From Collinsella sp. (GTDB lineage Bacteria; Actinomycetota; Coriobacteriia; Coriobacteriales; Coriobacteriaceae), in NCBI GenBank assembly GCA_014871545.1, contig WGSR01000016.1, forward strand, positions 1 through 15,494: a stretch of DNA of 15,494 bases. The letters are read 5' to 3'. Under the pieces are notes generated by a model that ran no database searches, was not told the DNA's origin, and saw nothing but the letters and a program-made list of their open reading frames with translations. The translations under genes were made by a program, and so were the position numbers. Shown in pieces: positions 1-6,634 of this stretch (position 1 is the stretch's first letter; each line of letters opens with the position of its first letter).

Positions 1-263
1 TCTCCAAGGGCGTTCACGTGCTGACCGAGGCCAAGGTGACCGAGATTACCGAGGATGCCATCAGCTACGAAAAGGACGGCGAGATCCACACCATCGCCGA
101 TGCCGATACGCTGGTACTTGCCATGGGCTATCGTCCCAATACCAAGTTGGCCGACGACCTTGCTGCAGCCGGCGTTACCACCCACGTGTTGGGCGATGCC
201 AACAAGTGCGGCAACATCCGCGACGCCATCGGCGATGGCTACAAGGTTGCTTGCGAGCTCTAG
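1..263 (+). CDS. NADH:flavin oxidoreductase (old yellow enzyme type with FAD/NAD domain), C-terminal fragment
   Basis: This is the last 86 or so codons of a gene that begins before the window; the reading frame starts at base 3 and ends with TAG at 261-263. The tail has a beta-rich stretch (VTEITEDAISYEKDGEIHT), then VLAMGYRPNT and VLGDANKCGNIRDAI. This is the closing part of a pyridine nucleotide-disulfide oxidoreductase fold: the ATG/MGY strand and the GD motif that contacts FAD. This ending is typical of large NADH:flavin oxidoreductases (2,4-dienoyl-CoA reductase, enoate reductase and BaiCD-like families) that reduce alkenes in the cytoplasm of anaerobes. The catalytic TIM-barrel half is outside the window, so the substrate cannot be told. 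It converges on the minus-strand isomerase gene. It could also be another FAD-dependent reductase sharing this C-terminal module. Confidence 0.7.
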   Translation, partial: SKGVHVLTEAKVTEITEDAISYEKDGEIHTIADADTLVLAMGYRPNTKLADDLAAAGVTTHVLGDANKCGNIRDAIGDGYKVACEL

Positions 264-313
264 TCAACCCCTTGGTGCATGTGAGGCCTATCCCCGCGGC
301 GTCAGTCGGTAAA

Positions 314-358
314 TAGCAAAAAGCGACGGCCGTCCCGTACGTGGGACGGCCGTCGCTT
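314..358 (-). terminator. Rho-independent terminator of the dhuI-like operon
   Basis: A perfect 16-bp inverted repeat (arms 321-336 and 343-358, loop GTACGT) lies 25 bases past the isomerase stop codon. Read on the minus strand, the stem is followed by TTTGCTATTT, a U-rich tail that suits termination of the minus-strand operon. The plus-strand side has no U-run, so it is a weaker terminator for the oxidoreductase gene, although the convergent layout would let one hairpin serve both. Confidence 0.85.
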
Positions 359-383
359 GCGTTAGTTGCAATAGGTCGTGCGA

Positions 384-1025
384 TTAGAGGCCCAGGATCT
401 CCTTGACCTTGGCGATGATGGCCTCGTCGGTTGCGTTGGCAAAGAAGTACTCCTGGAAGTGCTCGCCGGCAAGTGCGCCCTTCACCAGGTCCTGATCGAT
501 TTCGCCCAGGACGTCGACGAGCGGACGCATGGTCACAGCGCGCACGCCATCGAGAATCTTCTTGTTGCGCTGCTCGGGCTCAACGCGCTCGGCGGGGTAA
601 CCGTTGCCCGAACCAAAGCCAAAGAGCTTCTCGAAGGTGTACTCGAGGTTGAGCTCCTGGCCCCAGCCGTTCTTGAGCGCGAAGGGCATGGCGACGGCGT
701 TGCCATCGTTGACCTGGGTAAAGGTGTAGGCATCGAGCGGGTCGGCAACATGGCCGCACAGCACGCCGGGGAAGGAGTTACAGGCGAGCATAGCGCCCTC
801 GCCGGTGCCGCAGCCGGTCACGACGTAGTCGGCAGCGCCGGAGTTCAGCAGCACGGCGGCCAGGATGCCGTTTTGCACGTAGGTGAGCGGCTTAGAGTCG
901 GCGTCGGCATACATACCGTAGTTAAAGACGGTGTGACCTATAGGCTCGACAACCTTCTTAAGGGCAGCCTCGATCATGGGGTTCTTGGAGTTCTGAGAGT
1001 TCTCATTGATCAGAGCGATTTTCAT
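384..1025 (-). CDS. dhuI: RpiB/LacA/LacB-family sugar-acid isomerase, probable DhuI (4-deoxy-5-hexosulose-uronate isomerase)
   Basis: A 213-residue cytoplasmic protein of the RpiB/LacAB isomerase fold. The family loop is visible as GCGTGEGAML (residues 71-80), with C72 at the usual catalytic cysteine. After it comes GVLCGHVADPLDAYTFTQVNDGNAVAMPF-like sequence (about 87-115), matching the RpiB region that carries the HDxxSA and HNDAN motifs. It is longer than ordinary RpiB (about 150 residues). RpiB-like proteins of about this size in streptococcal glycosaminoglycan clusters (DhuI) isomerise 4-deoxy-L-threo-5-hexosulose-uronate, the product of unsaturated glucuronate, for the SDR DhuD to reduce to KDG. 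The SDR gene directly upstream in the same direction, and kdgK/eda nearby, support that role. GGAAGG lies 9 bases before the ATG. The function is inferred from family and context; ribose-5-phosphate or galactose-6-phosphate isomerase is less likely. Confidence 0.75.
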   Translation of the reverse strand: MKIALINENSQNSKNPMIEAALKKVVEPIGHTVFNYGMYADADSKPLTYVQNGILAAVLLNSGAADYVVTGCGTGEGAMLACNSFPGVLCGHVADPLDAYTFTQVNDGNAVAMPFALKNGWGQELNLEYTFEKLFGFGSGNGYPAERVEPEQRNKKILDGVRAVTMRPLVDVLGEIDQDLVKGALAGEHFQEYFFANATDEAIIAKVKEILGL

Positions 1026-1104
1026 GATAGATAACCTTCCACTATTTTCTAAATTAATTGTTAGTTATGTTGCGTGGCATCTCCAACAGAGAGGCCGCTC
1101 TGCG

Positions 1105-1214
1105 GGCGGTGGACGATAAGATCTGTCGCGAGTTCCGCACGAGCCGAAGAGCACTTAATGTGCTCTTCGTGCGAGTCAGGACTGTTCGAGCAGCAGACCT
1201 TATCGTCCACCGCC
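1105..1214 (-). repeat. Long nested hairpin in the spacer between the SDR and isomerase genes
   Basis: Outer arms of 21 bases (1105-1125 and 1194-1214) are complementary except at one position, which becomes a G-U pair in the minus-strand RNA and an A-C mismatch in the plus-strand RNA. Inside sits a second hairpin, GAAGAGCAC/GTGCTCTTC (1145-1153 and 1159-1167, loop TTAAT). Its stem can extend by CGCAC/GTGCG across a 5-base bulge. It fills most of the 202-base gap between the two minus-strand genes. No U-run follows, so it looks more like an mRNA stability or processing element, or a dispersed palindromic repeat, than a terminator. Confidence 0.75.
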
Positions 1215-1227
1215 TCGCCCAGACGTC

Positions 1228-2037
1228 TTACTGCGGTTGCTTGCCGATGTAGGCCAAGATTCCGCCGTCGACGTAGAGGATGTGACCGTTGACGAAGTTC
1301 GATGCATCGGAAGCCAAGAACACGGCGGGGCCCTTCAGATCCTCGGGCGTGCCCCAACGGGCGGCCGGCGTCTTGGCAATGATGAACTGGTCAAACGGGT
1401 GACGGCTGCCGTCGGGCTGCGTCTCGCGCAGCGGCGCGGTTTGCGGCGTGGCGATGTAGCCGGGCCCAATGCCGTTGCACTGGATGTTGGCCTCGCCAAA
1501 CTCGGAGCAGATGTTCTTGGTGAGCATCTTGAGTCCGCCCTTGGCGGCGGCGTAGCCGGCAATGGTCTCGCGGCCCAGTTCGCTCATCATGGAGCAGATG
1601 TTGATGATCTTGCCGTGGCCCTTGGCGATCATGCCGGGCAGGCAGGCCTTGGACACGATAAACGGGGCGTTGAGGTCGATATCGACGACACGGCGGAAGT
1701 CCTCGGCGCTCATGTCGAGCATCGGCGTGCGCTGGATGACGCCTGCATTGTTGACCAGGATGTCGGGCGTGGTGCCAAAATCGGCCTCGATCTTGGCGAT
1801 GAGCTCGGCGACGACGGCCTCGTCGGTGACGTCGGCAACATAGCCGTGAGCATCAAAGCCCAGTTCGCGGTAGTGCTTCTCGGCCTCGGCGACCTTGTCG
1901 GCGTGACGGGCGTTAAAGGCAATCTTGGCGCCGGCTTCGCCGAGCGCCTCGGCAATGGCCATGCCAATACCGTAAGTGGCGCCGGTCACCAGCGCGACCT
2001 TGCCATCCAGACGGAAGCTGTCCATAAGATCAGACAT
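1228..2037 (-). CDS. kduD: SDR oxidoreductase, probable DhuD/KduD (2-dehydro-3-deoxy-D-gluconate 5-dehydrogenase)
   Basis: A 269-residue classical short-chain dehydrogenase. It has the cofactor motif TGATYGIG (18-25), NNAG (96-99) and the catalytic set S149, Y162 and K166 (YAAAK), with S 13 residues before Y as usual. The region NGIGPGYIATPQTAPLR (188-204) and the end VNGHILYVDGGILAYIG are typical of the gluconate 5-dehydrogenase/KduD group. KduD and DhuD reduce the diketo acid from uronate breakdown to KDG. The downstream RpiB-like isomerase and the KDG kinase and aldolase genes elsewhere in the window favour this over gluconate 5-dehydrogenase, though the two cannot be separated by eye. The start at 2037 is chosen because GAAAGGAT lies just upstream; an in-frame ATG at 2064 lacks a ribosome site. 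The cofactor (NADH or NADPH) is undetermined. Confidence 0.82.
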   Translation of the reverse strand: MSDLMDSFRLDGKVALVTGATYGIGMAIAEALGEAGAKIAFNARHADKVAEAEKHYRELGFDAHGYVADVTDEAVVAELIAKIEADFGTTPDILVNNAGVIQRTPMLDMSAEDFRRVVDIDLNAPFIVSKACLPGMIAKGHGKIINICSMMSELGRETIAGYAAAKGGLKMLTKNICSEFGEANIQCNGIGPGYIATPQTAPLRETQPDGSRHPFDQFIIAKTPAARWGTPEDLKGPAVFLASDASNFVNGHILYVDGGILAYIGKQPQ

Positions 2038-2061
2038 AGCGATCCTTTCAAAAGAAACGTT

Positions 2062-2154
2062 CATCTGTATAAGTCTTGCTTTTCGTACAAGGTCAGTATA
2101 GGAGAAGAGGAGGATTTAAAAGTCAGATTCTCCTAAAATCAGGTGAACGTTCAC
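2062..2154. promoter_or_regulatory. Control region upstream of the SDR gene, with palindrome GTGAACGTTCAC
   Basis: The 159-base gap between the GntR stop and the SDR start is AT-richer than its surroundings. It holds a perfect 12-bp palindrome, GTGAACGTTCAC (2143-2154), whose CG-centred form suits a LacI-type operator. It also holds AGGAGAA/TTCTCCT (2099-2105 and 2128-2134) as a spaced inverted repeat. TTCATCTGTAT (2060-2070) resembles the CATCAGATG motif found near gntP. A minus-strand TATACT (2095-2100 on the plus strand reads AGTATA) could be a -10 box, but no good -35 is seen. Confidence 0.4.
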
Positions 2155-2196
2155 TTTTAAAAGGCGAACGGTTGTAGATAATTGTCGCGATGACTG

Positions 2197-2889
2197 CTAT
2201 TCGCTCTGATCCTGCGTGCCCTCTGCAATCATGTTGCGGTTATACACCAGGTGCAGATACATCGCGTCGTGCGCGGCGGTGGGATTGCGCGAGGCGATGG
2301 CGTCGGCCACATCGCGGTGCGTGCGGATAGTTTCCTCGACGAGCTTTTTGCCGGTCACGTCGATAAAGAGGGGGACGGATGCCTTGAGCACGCCCATCAG
2401 GCGAGGAACGACGAGGTTTCCGGAGCTCTCGGCAATGGCATTGTGGAACGCGGTGTCGGCGGCGGAGTAATCCTCACCGGCCTCGGCCAGGCGCTCGGAT
2501 TCGTCACAGAGCTCTTTGATAAAGACGACCTGGTCGTTGGTTGCGTGCTCGGCCGCCATGCGTGCCATCTGCGGCTCGATCATAAAGCGCACCTCGAGTA
2601 GGTCGCGCGCCAGACGCTGCTTGTCGTCGATAAAGGTAAAGCCCAGCGGGTCGTCGGCAACGCCGGGGTTTGACGCCACATAGGTGCCCGAACCCTGCTT
2701 GATGCGCACGATATTGCGCGACTGCAGCAACTTCATGGCCTCGCGCACGGTGCTCCTGCCGGCGCCCAAGCGCTCGACCAGCACGGTTTCCTTAGGCAGG
2801 CGATCGCCTTGCTCAAGGTGTTCATCCAGAATCAATTGAATGATTTTCTCCGATATTTGCTCGGGGAGTCCCGATTCGGCGCGGGCCAT
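2197..2889 (-). CDS. GntR-family transcriptional regulator, FadR subfamily (FCD domain)
   Basis: A 230-residue DNA-binding regulator. The N-terminal winged helix-turn-helix runs from about 8 to 72 and contains LPKETVLVERLGAGRSTVRE, then the wing IVRIKQGSGTYV. The C-terminal all-helical FCD ligand domain (about 95-220) keeps the usual metal-binding residues: D145 and H149 (DTAFH), H191 and H213. FadR-type GntR proteins typically bind carboxylic sugar-acid ligands, fitting its place between the uronate genes and the divergent gntP. The start at 2889 is preferred over the in-frame ATG at 2916 because GAAAGG stands 7 bases before it. It probably controls the two divergent units through the CATCAGAC/CATCAGATG motifs in the 234-base gap. 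The ligand (KDG, gluconate or a uronate) is not readable from sequence. Confidence 0.9.
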   Translation of the reverse strand: MARAESGLPEQISEKIIQLILDEHLEQGDRLPKETVLVERLGAGRSTVREAMKLLQSRNIVRIKQGSGTYVASNPGVADDPLGFTFIDDKQRLARDLLEVRFMIEPQMARMAAEHATNDQVVFIKELCDESERLAEAGEDYSAADTAFHNAIAESSGNLVVPRLMGVLKASVPLFIDVTGKKLVEETIRTHRDVADAIASRNPTAAHDAMYLHLVYNRNMIAEGTQDQSE

Positions 2890-3014
2890 AGCTATACCTT
2901 TCATTACATAATTCATCTGAGCTATTTTAGCGCGCCGCGGATGCGATATTGGCCGCTGGATTTGAGTCGGGCGGCTTAGATATACCGTTCGCAGCGCAAA
3001 TACGACCGTTTACC

Positions 3015-3110
3015 AAATACATCAGATGTATTTCGAACAAATTTCAAAATGAAACATCAGACCTTTCAAAAACAAGCTATAGTCATCAGACGAATTCAAA
3101 AGGTCTGATG
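3015..3110. promoter_or_regulatory. Candidate GntR operator cluster and gntP promoter
   Basis: The gntR-gntP divergent region has a perfect odd palindrome, AAATACATCAGATGTATTT (3015-3033). CATCAGAC then recurs at 3055-3062 and 3084-3091, and inverted at 3103-3110. The first and last of these extend to a 12-bp inverted repeat, CATCAGACCTTT/AAAGGTCTGATG. A -10-like TATAGT (3078-3083) lies between them, with one copy where the -35 should be and one near the start site. This is how a regulator-controlled promoter is expected to look. A related AATTCATCTGAG occurs in the gntR leader (2910-2921). Confidence 0.55.
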
Positions 3111-3123
3111 AATTGGAGGAAAG

Positions 3124-4485
3124 ATGTCAGACCCAACGTTTATGGCTGATCCCACCAGGCTGGTCATCGCCGCCATCGTGGGCATCGCGCTGCTGCTTGC
3201 GCTCATCATCAAGTTCAAGCTGCACCCCGTGCTGTCGATGATGGTCTCGGCGCTCGTGATCGGTATCGGTGCCGGCATGCCGCTCGACATGGTGGCAGAC
3301 ACCGTCACCAAGGGCGTGGGCACCACGCTGCAAAACATCGCCCTGCTCATTGGCCTGGGATCGATGTTTGGCCAGATTTTGGAGGAGAGCGGCGGCGCCA
3401 AGAAAATCGCCCAGACCTTCATTGACACCTTCGGCCAGGGCCACTCCAGCTGGGCACTGGGCATCACCGGTTTGGTCATCGGCACCACGGTGTTCTTTGA
3501 GGCCGGCGTGGTCGTTTTGATCCCGCTTGCCTTTAGTGTGGCGTCGCAGACCAAGAAGTCGACCCTCTACTACGGCATCGCCCTGCTCGCGGGATTGGCG
3601 GCTGGCTATGCGTTCGTGCCGCCTTCGGCCGGTTCGGTCCTGGTTGCCGGCACGCTCGGTGTCGACCTGGGCACCATGATTCTCGTCGGTATCCCCACCG
3701 CCTTCATCGCCATGGCGATTGCCGGCGTCATCTGGGGCCGCAACGTGGGCGGTCGCATTTTTACCGATGTTCCGGAGCACTTTACCTCTGCCGAGGGGGC
3801 GAGTGACGACAAGGAGCTTCCCTCCTTTGGCATGGTGCTCGCGATCGTGCTCACGCCGCTTTGCCTGATTCTGCTGGGCACGTTGTCCTCTTATATCCCC
3901 ATGCCCGCTGAGCTCGCCTCGATTCTCGCCTTCTTGGGCAAGCCGTTCGTCGCTTTGACGCTCGCCACGCTCGTCGCGATGTATCTGCTGGGCGCGCGCC
4001 GCGGCTACTCCGGCGCCGAGCTCAAGGCCTTGCTCGACCGCTCTCTTAAGCCCGTCGGCATGATCTTGCTGGTTATCGCCTGCGGCGGCGTTATTCGCTG
4101 GATGCTGCAGGACTGCGGTCTGGGCCAGGTTATCGGCCCTGTGCTCGAGAACTGCCCGCTGCCCCTCGTGGTTGTCGGCTTCCTCATCGCTGCGCTCGTC
4201 CGTGCCTCGGTCGGTAGCTCTATTGTTTCGATGACCATGGCATCGGGCATTATGGCCGCTATGCCTGCGGTCGTCGGCGCTTCGGTGCTCATGCGTGCCG
4301 CCATCTGTCTTGCCATCTGCGGCGGCGCCACGGCACTCTCGCACGTCAACGATGCCGGTTTTTGGATGTGCTCCTCGTTCCTGGAGATTGACGAGAAGAC
4401 CACCCTCAAGTCCTGGACCGTTATGGAGATGCTCATCGGCCTTTCGGGTCTTGCCTGCGCCCTGGTGATTTCGTTCTTCGCCTAG
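3124..4485 (+). CDS. gntP: GntP-family sugar-acid (gluconate-type) permease
   Basis: A 453-residue polytopic membrane protein; length and hydrophobic pattern fit the GntP family of proton-coupled gluconate symporters (about 12-14 helices). Family stretches are visible: LIGLGSMFGQILEESGGAKKIA, GTTVFFEAGVVVLIPLAF, VRASVGSSIVSMTMASG and, near the end, SHVNDAGFWMCSSFLEI followed by LKSWTVMEMLIGL. The segment usually written PPHPGP in E. coli members reads PPSAGS here, so the substrate may differ from gluconate. The start at 3124 has GGAGGA just upstream. It is followed after 108 bases by the dehydratase, so the pair most likely imports an aldonate and dehydrates it. Control is probably by the divergent GntR regulator. 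Confidence in the family is high and in the substrate low. Confidence 0.9.
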   Translation: MSDPTFMADPTRLVIAAIVGIALLLALIIKFKLHPVLSMMVSALVIGIGAGMPLDMVADTVTKGVGTTLQNIALLIGLGSMFGQILEESGGAKKIAQTFIDTFGQGHSSWALGITGLVIGTTVFFEAGVVVLIPLAFSVASQTKKSTLYYGIALLAGLAAGYAFVPPSAGSVLVAGTLGVDLGTMILVGIPTAFIAMAIAGVIWGRNVGGRIFTDVPEHFTSAEGASDDKELPSFGMVLAIVLTPLCLILLGTLSSYIPMPAELASILAFLGKPFVALTLATLVAMYLLGARRGYSGAELKALLDRSLKPVGMILLVIACGGVIRWMLQDCGLGQVIGPVLENCPLPLVVVGFLIAALVRASVGSSIVSMTMASGIMAAMPAVVGASVLMRAAICLAICGGATALSHVNDAGFWMCSSFLEIDEKTTLKSWTVMEMLIGLSGLACALVISFFA

Positions 4486-4552
4486 TTCGCGTAGCTAAGC
4501 ATCTTTCGCCGAGTGCATCGCTCGGTACCCATTTACACCTGATTCATTAACC

Positions 4553-4571
4553 AACGATTGGTACAACCGTT
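4553..4571. promoter_or_regulatory. Near-palindrome upstream of the dehydratase
   Basis: AACGATTG-GTA-CAACCGTT is an inverted repeat of 8-base arms with one mismatch, overlapping ACCAA-CGA-TTGGT (4550-4562). It lies 10 bases before the AGAGGAG ribosome site of the dehydratase, in the 108-base gap after gntP. It may be an operator or a short intercistronic hairpin. No clear promoter was found beside it, and gntP and the dehydratase may be one transcript. Confidence 0.3.
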
Positions 4572-4593
4572 CAAACCAAAAGAGGAGAATATC

Positions 4594-6372
4594 ATGGACG
4601 AGAAGACCAAAGCACAGATTCAGCAGGAGGCCGCCGACCTGGTTGCCAAGCTGCAGCCGCGTTCCGGCAAGTTTCGCACCATCAGCCCCGAGATGGACCC
4701 GCTGCGTCTGGGCTCCGGCTGGACGATCGAGGATCTGGACAAGCCTCAGGTCATCATCGAGTCGACATTCGGTGATTCGCACCCGGGTTCTGCCGGCCTG
4801 TTCGAGCTGGTCGAGGAGGTCCGTGCCGGCGTTGCCGAGGCCGGTGGCCATGGCGCCCGTTACTTCTGCACCGATATCTGCGACGGCGAGGCCCAGGGCC
4901 ACGACGGCATCAACTACTCGCTGCCCAGCCGCGACATGATCGCCAACATGATCGAGATCCACGCCAAGGCCACTCCGTTCGACGCCGGCGTTTTTGTCGC
5001 CAGCTGCGATAAGGGTCTGCCTGCGAACCTCATGGCCATGGGCCGCATCAACATCCCCTCCATCGTCGTCACCGGCGGTGTCATGGATGCCGGCCCCGAC
5101 CTGCTGACCCTCGAGCAGCTCGGCGCTATCTCGGCTCGCTACGAGCGTGGCGAAATCTCCCGCGAGGAGCTCGAGTTCGCCAAGCACAACGCCTGCCCCA
5201 GCTGCGGCGCCTGCTCCTTTATGGGCACCGCCTCGACCATGCAGGTTACCGCCGAGGCCCTGGGCCTTATGCTCCCCGGTACCGCCCTGCTGCCCGCAAC
5301 TAGCTCCGACCTGCGCGAGTTTGCCCGCGCGGCCGGCCGTCAGTCCGTGTGGCTCTCCGAGCACAACCTGTGCCCGCGCGACATCGTGACCAAGGAGTCC
5401 TTCGAGAACCTCATCATGGTCCACGGCGCCATCTCCGGTTCCACCAACTCGCTGCTGCACATCCCCGCGATCGCCCGCGAGTTTGGCATCGAGATGTCCG
5501 CCGACGATTTCGATCGTCTGCACCGTGGTGCTCACTACCTGCTCAACGTTCGCCCCGCAGGCGAGTGGCCGGCGCAGTTCTTCTACTATGCGGGCGGCGT
5601 GCCGCGCATCATGGAGGAGATCAAGTCGATGCTCCACCTCGATGTTATGACCGTCACCGGCAAGACTCTCGGCGAGAACCTCGAGGATCTCAAGAACAAC
5701 GGCTACTACGAGAAGTGCGGTCGTTACCTTGAGAAATGGAATCTCAAGCGCGAGGACATCATCCGTCCGTTTGACCAGGCCTTCGGCACCGACGGTTCCA
5801 TCGCCATCCTCCACGGCAACCTTGCTCCAGAGGGCGCGGTCGTCAAGCACACCGTCGTTCCGCGCGAGATGTTCCAGGCCACGCTTAAGGCCCGCCCGTT
5901 CGATTGTGAGGAGGACGCTATCCATGCCGTCCTGACGCACGAGATCAAGCCCGGTGACGCCGTCATCATTCGCTATGAGGGCCCCAAGGGCTCCGGCATG
6001 CCCGAGATGTTCTACACCACCGAGGCTATCGCCAGCGATCCCGAGCTGGGTGCGAGCATTGCCCTGATCACCGATGGCCGCTTCTCCGGCGCCTCCAAGG
6101 GCCCGGCTATCGGTCACGTTTCGCCCGAGGCTGCCGTGGGCGGCCCGATTGCCCTGATCGAGGAGGGCGACCTGATCCAGATCAATATTCCCGAGCGCTC
6201 GCTGTCCATCGTTGGCATCGCCGGCAAGGAGATGGAGCCGGCCGAGGTCGACGCCGTCCTGGCCGAGCGTCGCGCCGCCTGGAAGCCCAAGGCTAATCGC
6301 TATACCTCCGGCACGCTCAAGTTCTTTACCGAGCATGCAGTTTCCGCCATTCAGGGTGGCTACATGGAGTAG
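4594..6372 (+). CDS. IlvD/Edd-family sugar-acid dehydratase (aldonate dehydratase, YjhG/YagF-like branch)
   Basis: A 592-residue cytoplasmic iron-sulfur dehydratase. Both family signatures are present: CDKGLPANLMA (138-148) and ALITDGRFSGAS (490-501). Cysteines C97 (ICDG), C138 and C207 (CPSCGACSFMGT) are candidate cluster ligands. The PCN motif that carries the first ligand in dihydroxy-acid dehydratases is replaced by STFGDSHPGS (57-66). Stretches such as VASCDKGLPA, LLHIPAIA and DVMTVTGKTL resemble E. coli YjhG/YagF (D-xylonate dehydratases), so this is a sugar-acid enzyme rather than biosynthetic IlvD. Neighbouring gntP, kdgK and eda point to an acid that gives KDG, such as D-gluconate, by loss of water. 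The start ATG at 4594 has AGAGGAG six bases before it; a TTG 36 bases earlier is rejected. Xylonate or another aldonate remains possible. Confidence 0.87.
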   Translation: MDEKTKAQIQQEAADLVAKLQPRSGKFRTISPEMDPLRLGSGWTIEDLDKPQVIIESTFGDSHPGSAGLFELVEEVRAGVAEAGGHGARYFCTDICDGEAQGHDGINYSLPSRDMIANMIEIHAKATPFDAGVFVASCDKGLPANLMAMGRINIPSIVVTGGVMDAGPDLLTLEQLGAISARYERGEISREELEFAKHNACPSCGACSFMGTASTMQVTAEALGLMLPGTALLPATSSDLREFARAAGRQSVWLSEHNLCPRDIVTKESFENLIMVHGAISGSTNSLLHIPAIAREFGIEMSADDFDRLHRGAHYLLNVRPAGEWPAQFFYYAGGVPRIMEEIKSMLHLDVMTVTGKTLGENLEDLKNNGYYEKCGRYLEKWNLKREDIIRPFDQAFGTDGSIAILHGNLAPEGAVVKHTVVPREMFQATLKARPFDCEEDAIHAVLTHEIKPGDAVIIRYEGPKGSGMPEMFYTTEAIASDPELGASIALITDGRFSGASKGPAIGHVSPEAAVGGPIALIEEGDLIQINIPERSLSIVGIAGKEMEPAEVDAVLAERRAAWKPKANRYTSGTLKFFTEHAVSAIQGGYME

Positions 6373-6416
6373 CGCCCATGCGCATCAAAGTTCTCCTCTC
6401 ATAGATGCGCGGCACG

Positions 6417-6454
6417 AAGGGCCCCGAGCTTACACTGAGCTCGGGGCCCTTTTG
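6417..6454 (+). terminator. Rho-independent terminator after the dehydratase
   Basis: A perfect 14-bp GC-rich stem (6417-6430 and 6438-6451, loop TACACTG) ends in TTTT. It lies 45 bases past the dehydratase stop. A smaller stem, GCGCATC/GATGCGC (6380-6386 and 6404-6410), stands just before it. Together they close the gntP-dehydratase unit. Confidence 0.93.
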
Positions 6455-6497
6455 TCCAAACTTAGCTAAAAGCCTCGTCCCAAAAAGACTGGTTGGA

Positions 6498-6564
6498 AGT
6501 TGCGCTGAATGGGGGATTGTTTGACGGCGCGGGTGTCGCCAGCGGCCCCTATTTCGCCGTAAAT
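6498..6564 (+). repeat. Degenerate copy of the hairpin repeat found at 7343-7409
   Basis: The left part (6498-6522, AGTTGCGCTGAATGGGGGATTGTTT split as AGTTGCGCTGAAT plus GGGGGATTGTTT) matches the left arm of the repeat after the regulator gene with only a few changes. The right part CCCTATTTCGCCGTAAAT (6547-6564) matches CCCTATTTCACCGCAACT. The spacing between the two parts is nearly the same in both copies. The copy no longer forms a clean hairpin. It lies in the 262-base gap before the second GntR gene. Confidence 0.65.
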
Positions 6565-6634
6565 GAGGAGACGGGGGATGCGATAGTATTACGTGGTGAT
6601 ATTCGACAAACCGTGGGCTTCATCCGAGGGCTTT

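Noticed and set aside
362..375. TTAGTTGCAATAGG near the isomerase end, similar to the start of the repeat at 7341
   Set aside because: Match is short and needs a 5-6 base gap; no second arm is present, so not counted as a copy.
1058..1357. Small open frames across the nested hairpin between the SDR and isomerase genes
   Set aside because: They are built from the palindrome itself, overlap the SDR end and have no ribosome site or recognisable sequence.
3127..4344. A 405-residue minus-strand open frame opposite gntP
   Set aside because: Very rich in His, Arg, Glu and Asp, as expected for the complement of a membrane protein gene; no motif.
4495..6336. A 613-residue open frame on the minus strand opposite the dehydratase
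   Set aside because: It mirrors the GC-rich coding frame of a clear dehydratase, has low-complexity Gly/Ala/Asp/Leu composition and no recognisable motif; typical antisense shadow.
6593..6634. Extended GTG start for the second GntR protein
   Set aside because: No ribosome site before it, and the added residues are not part of the GntR fold; ATG 6635 with GAGGG is better.
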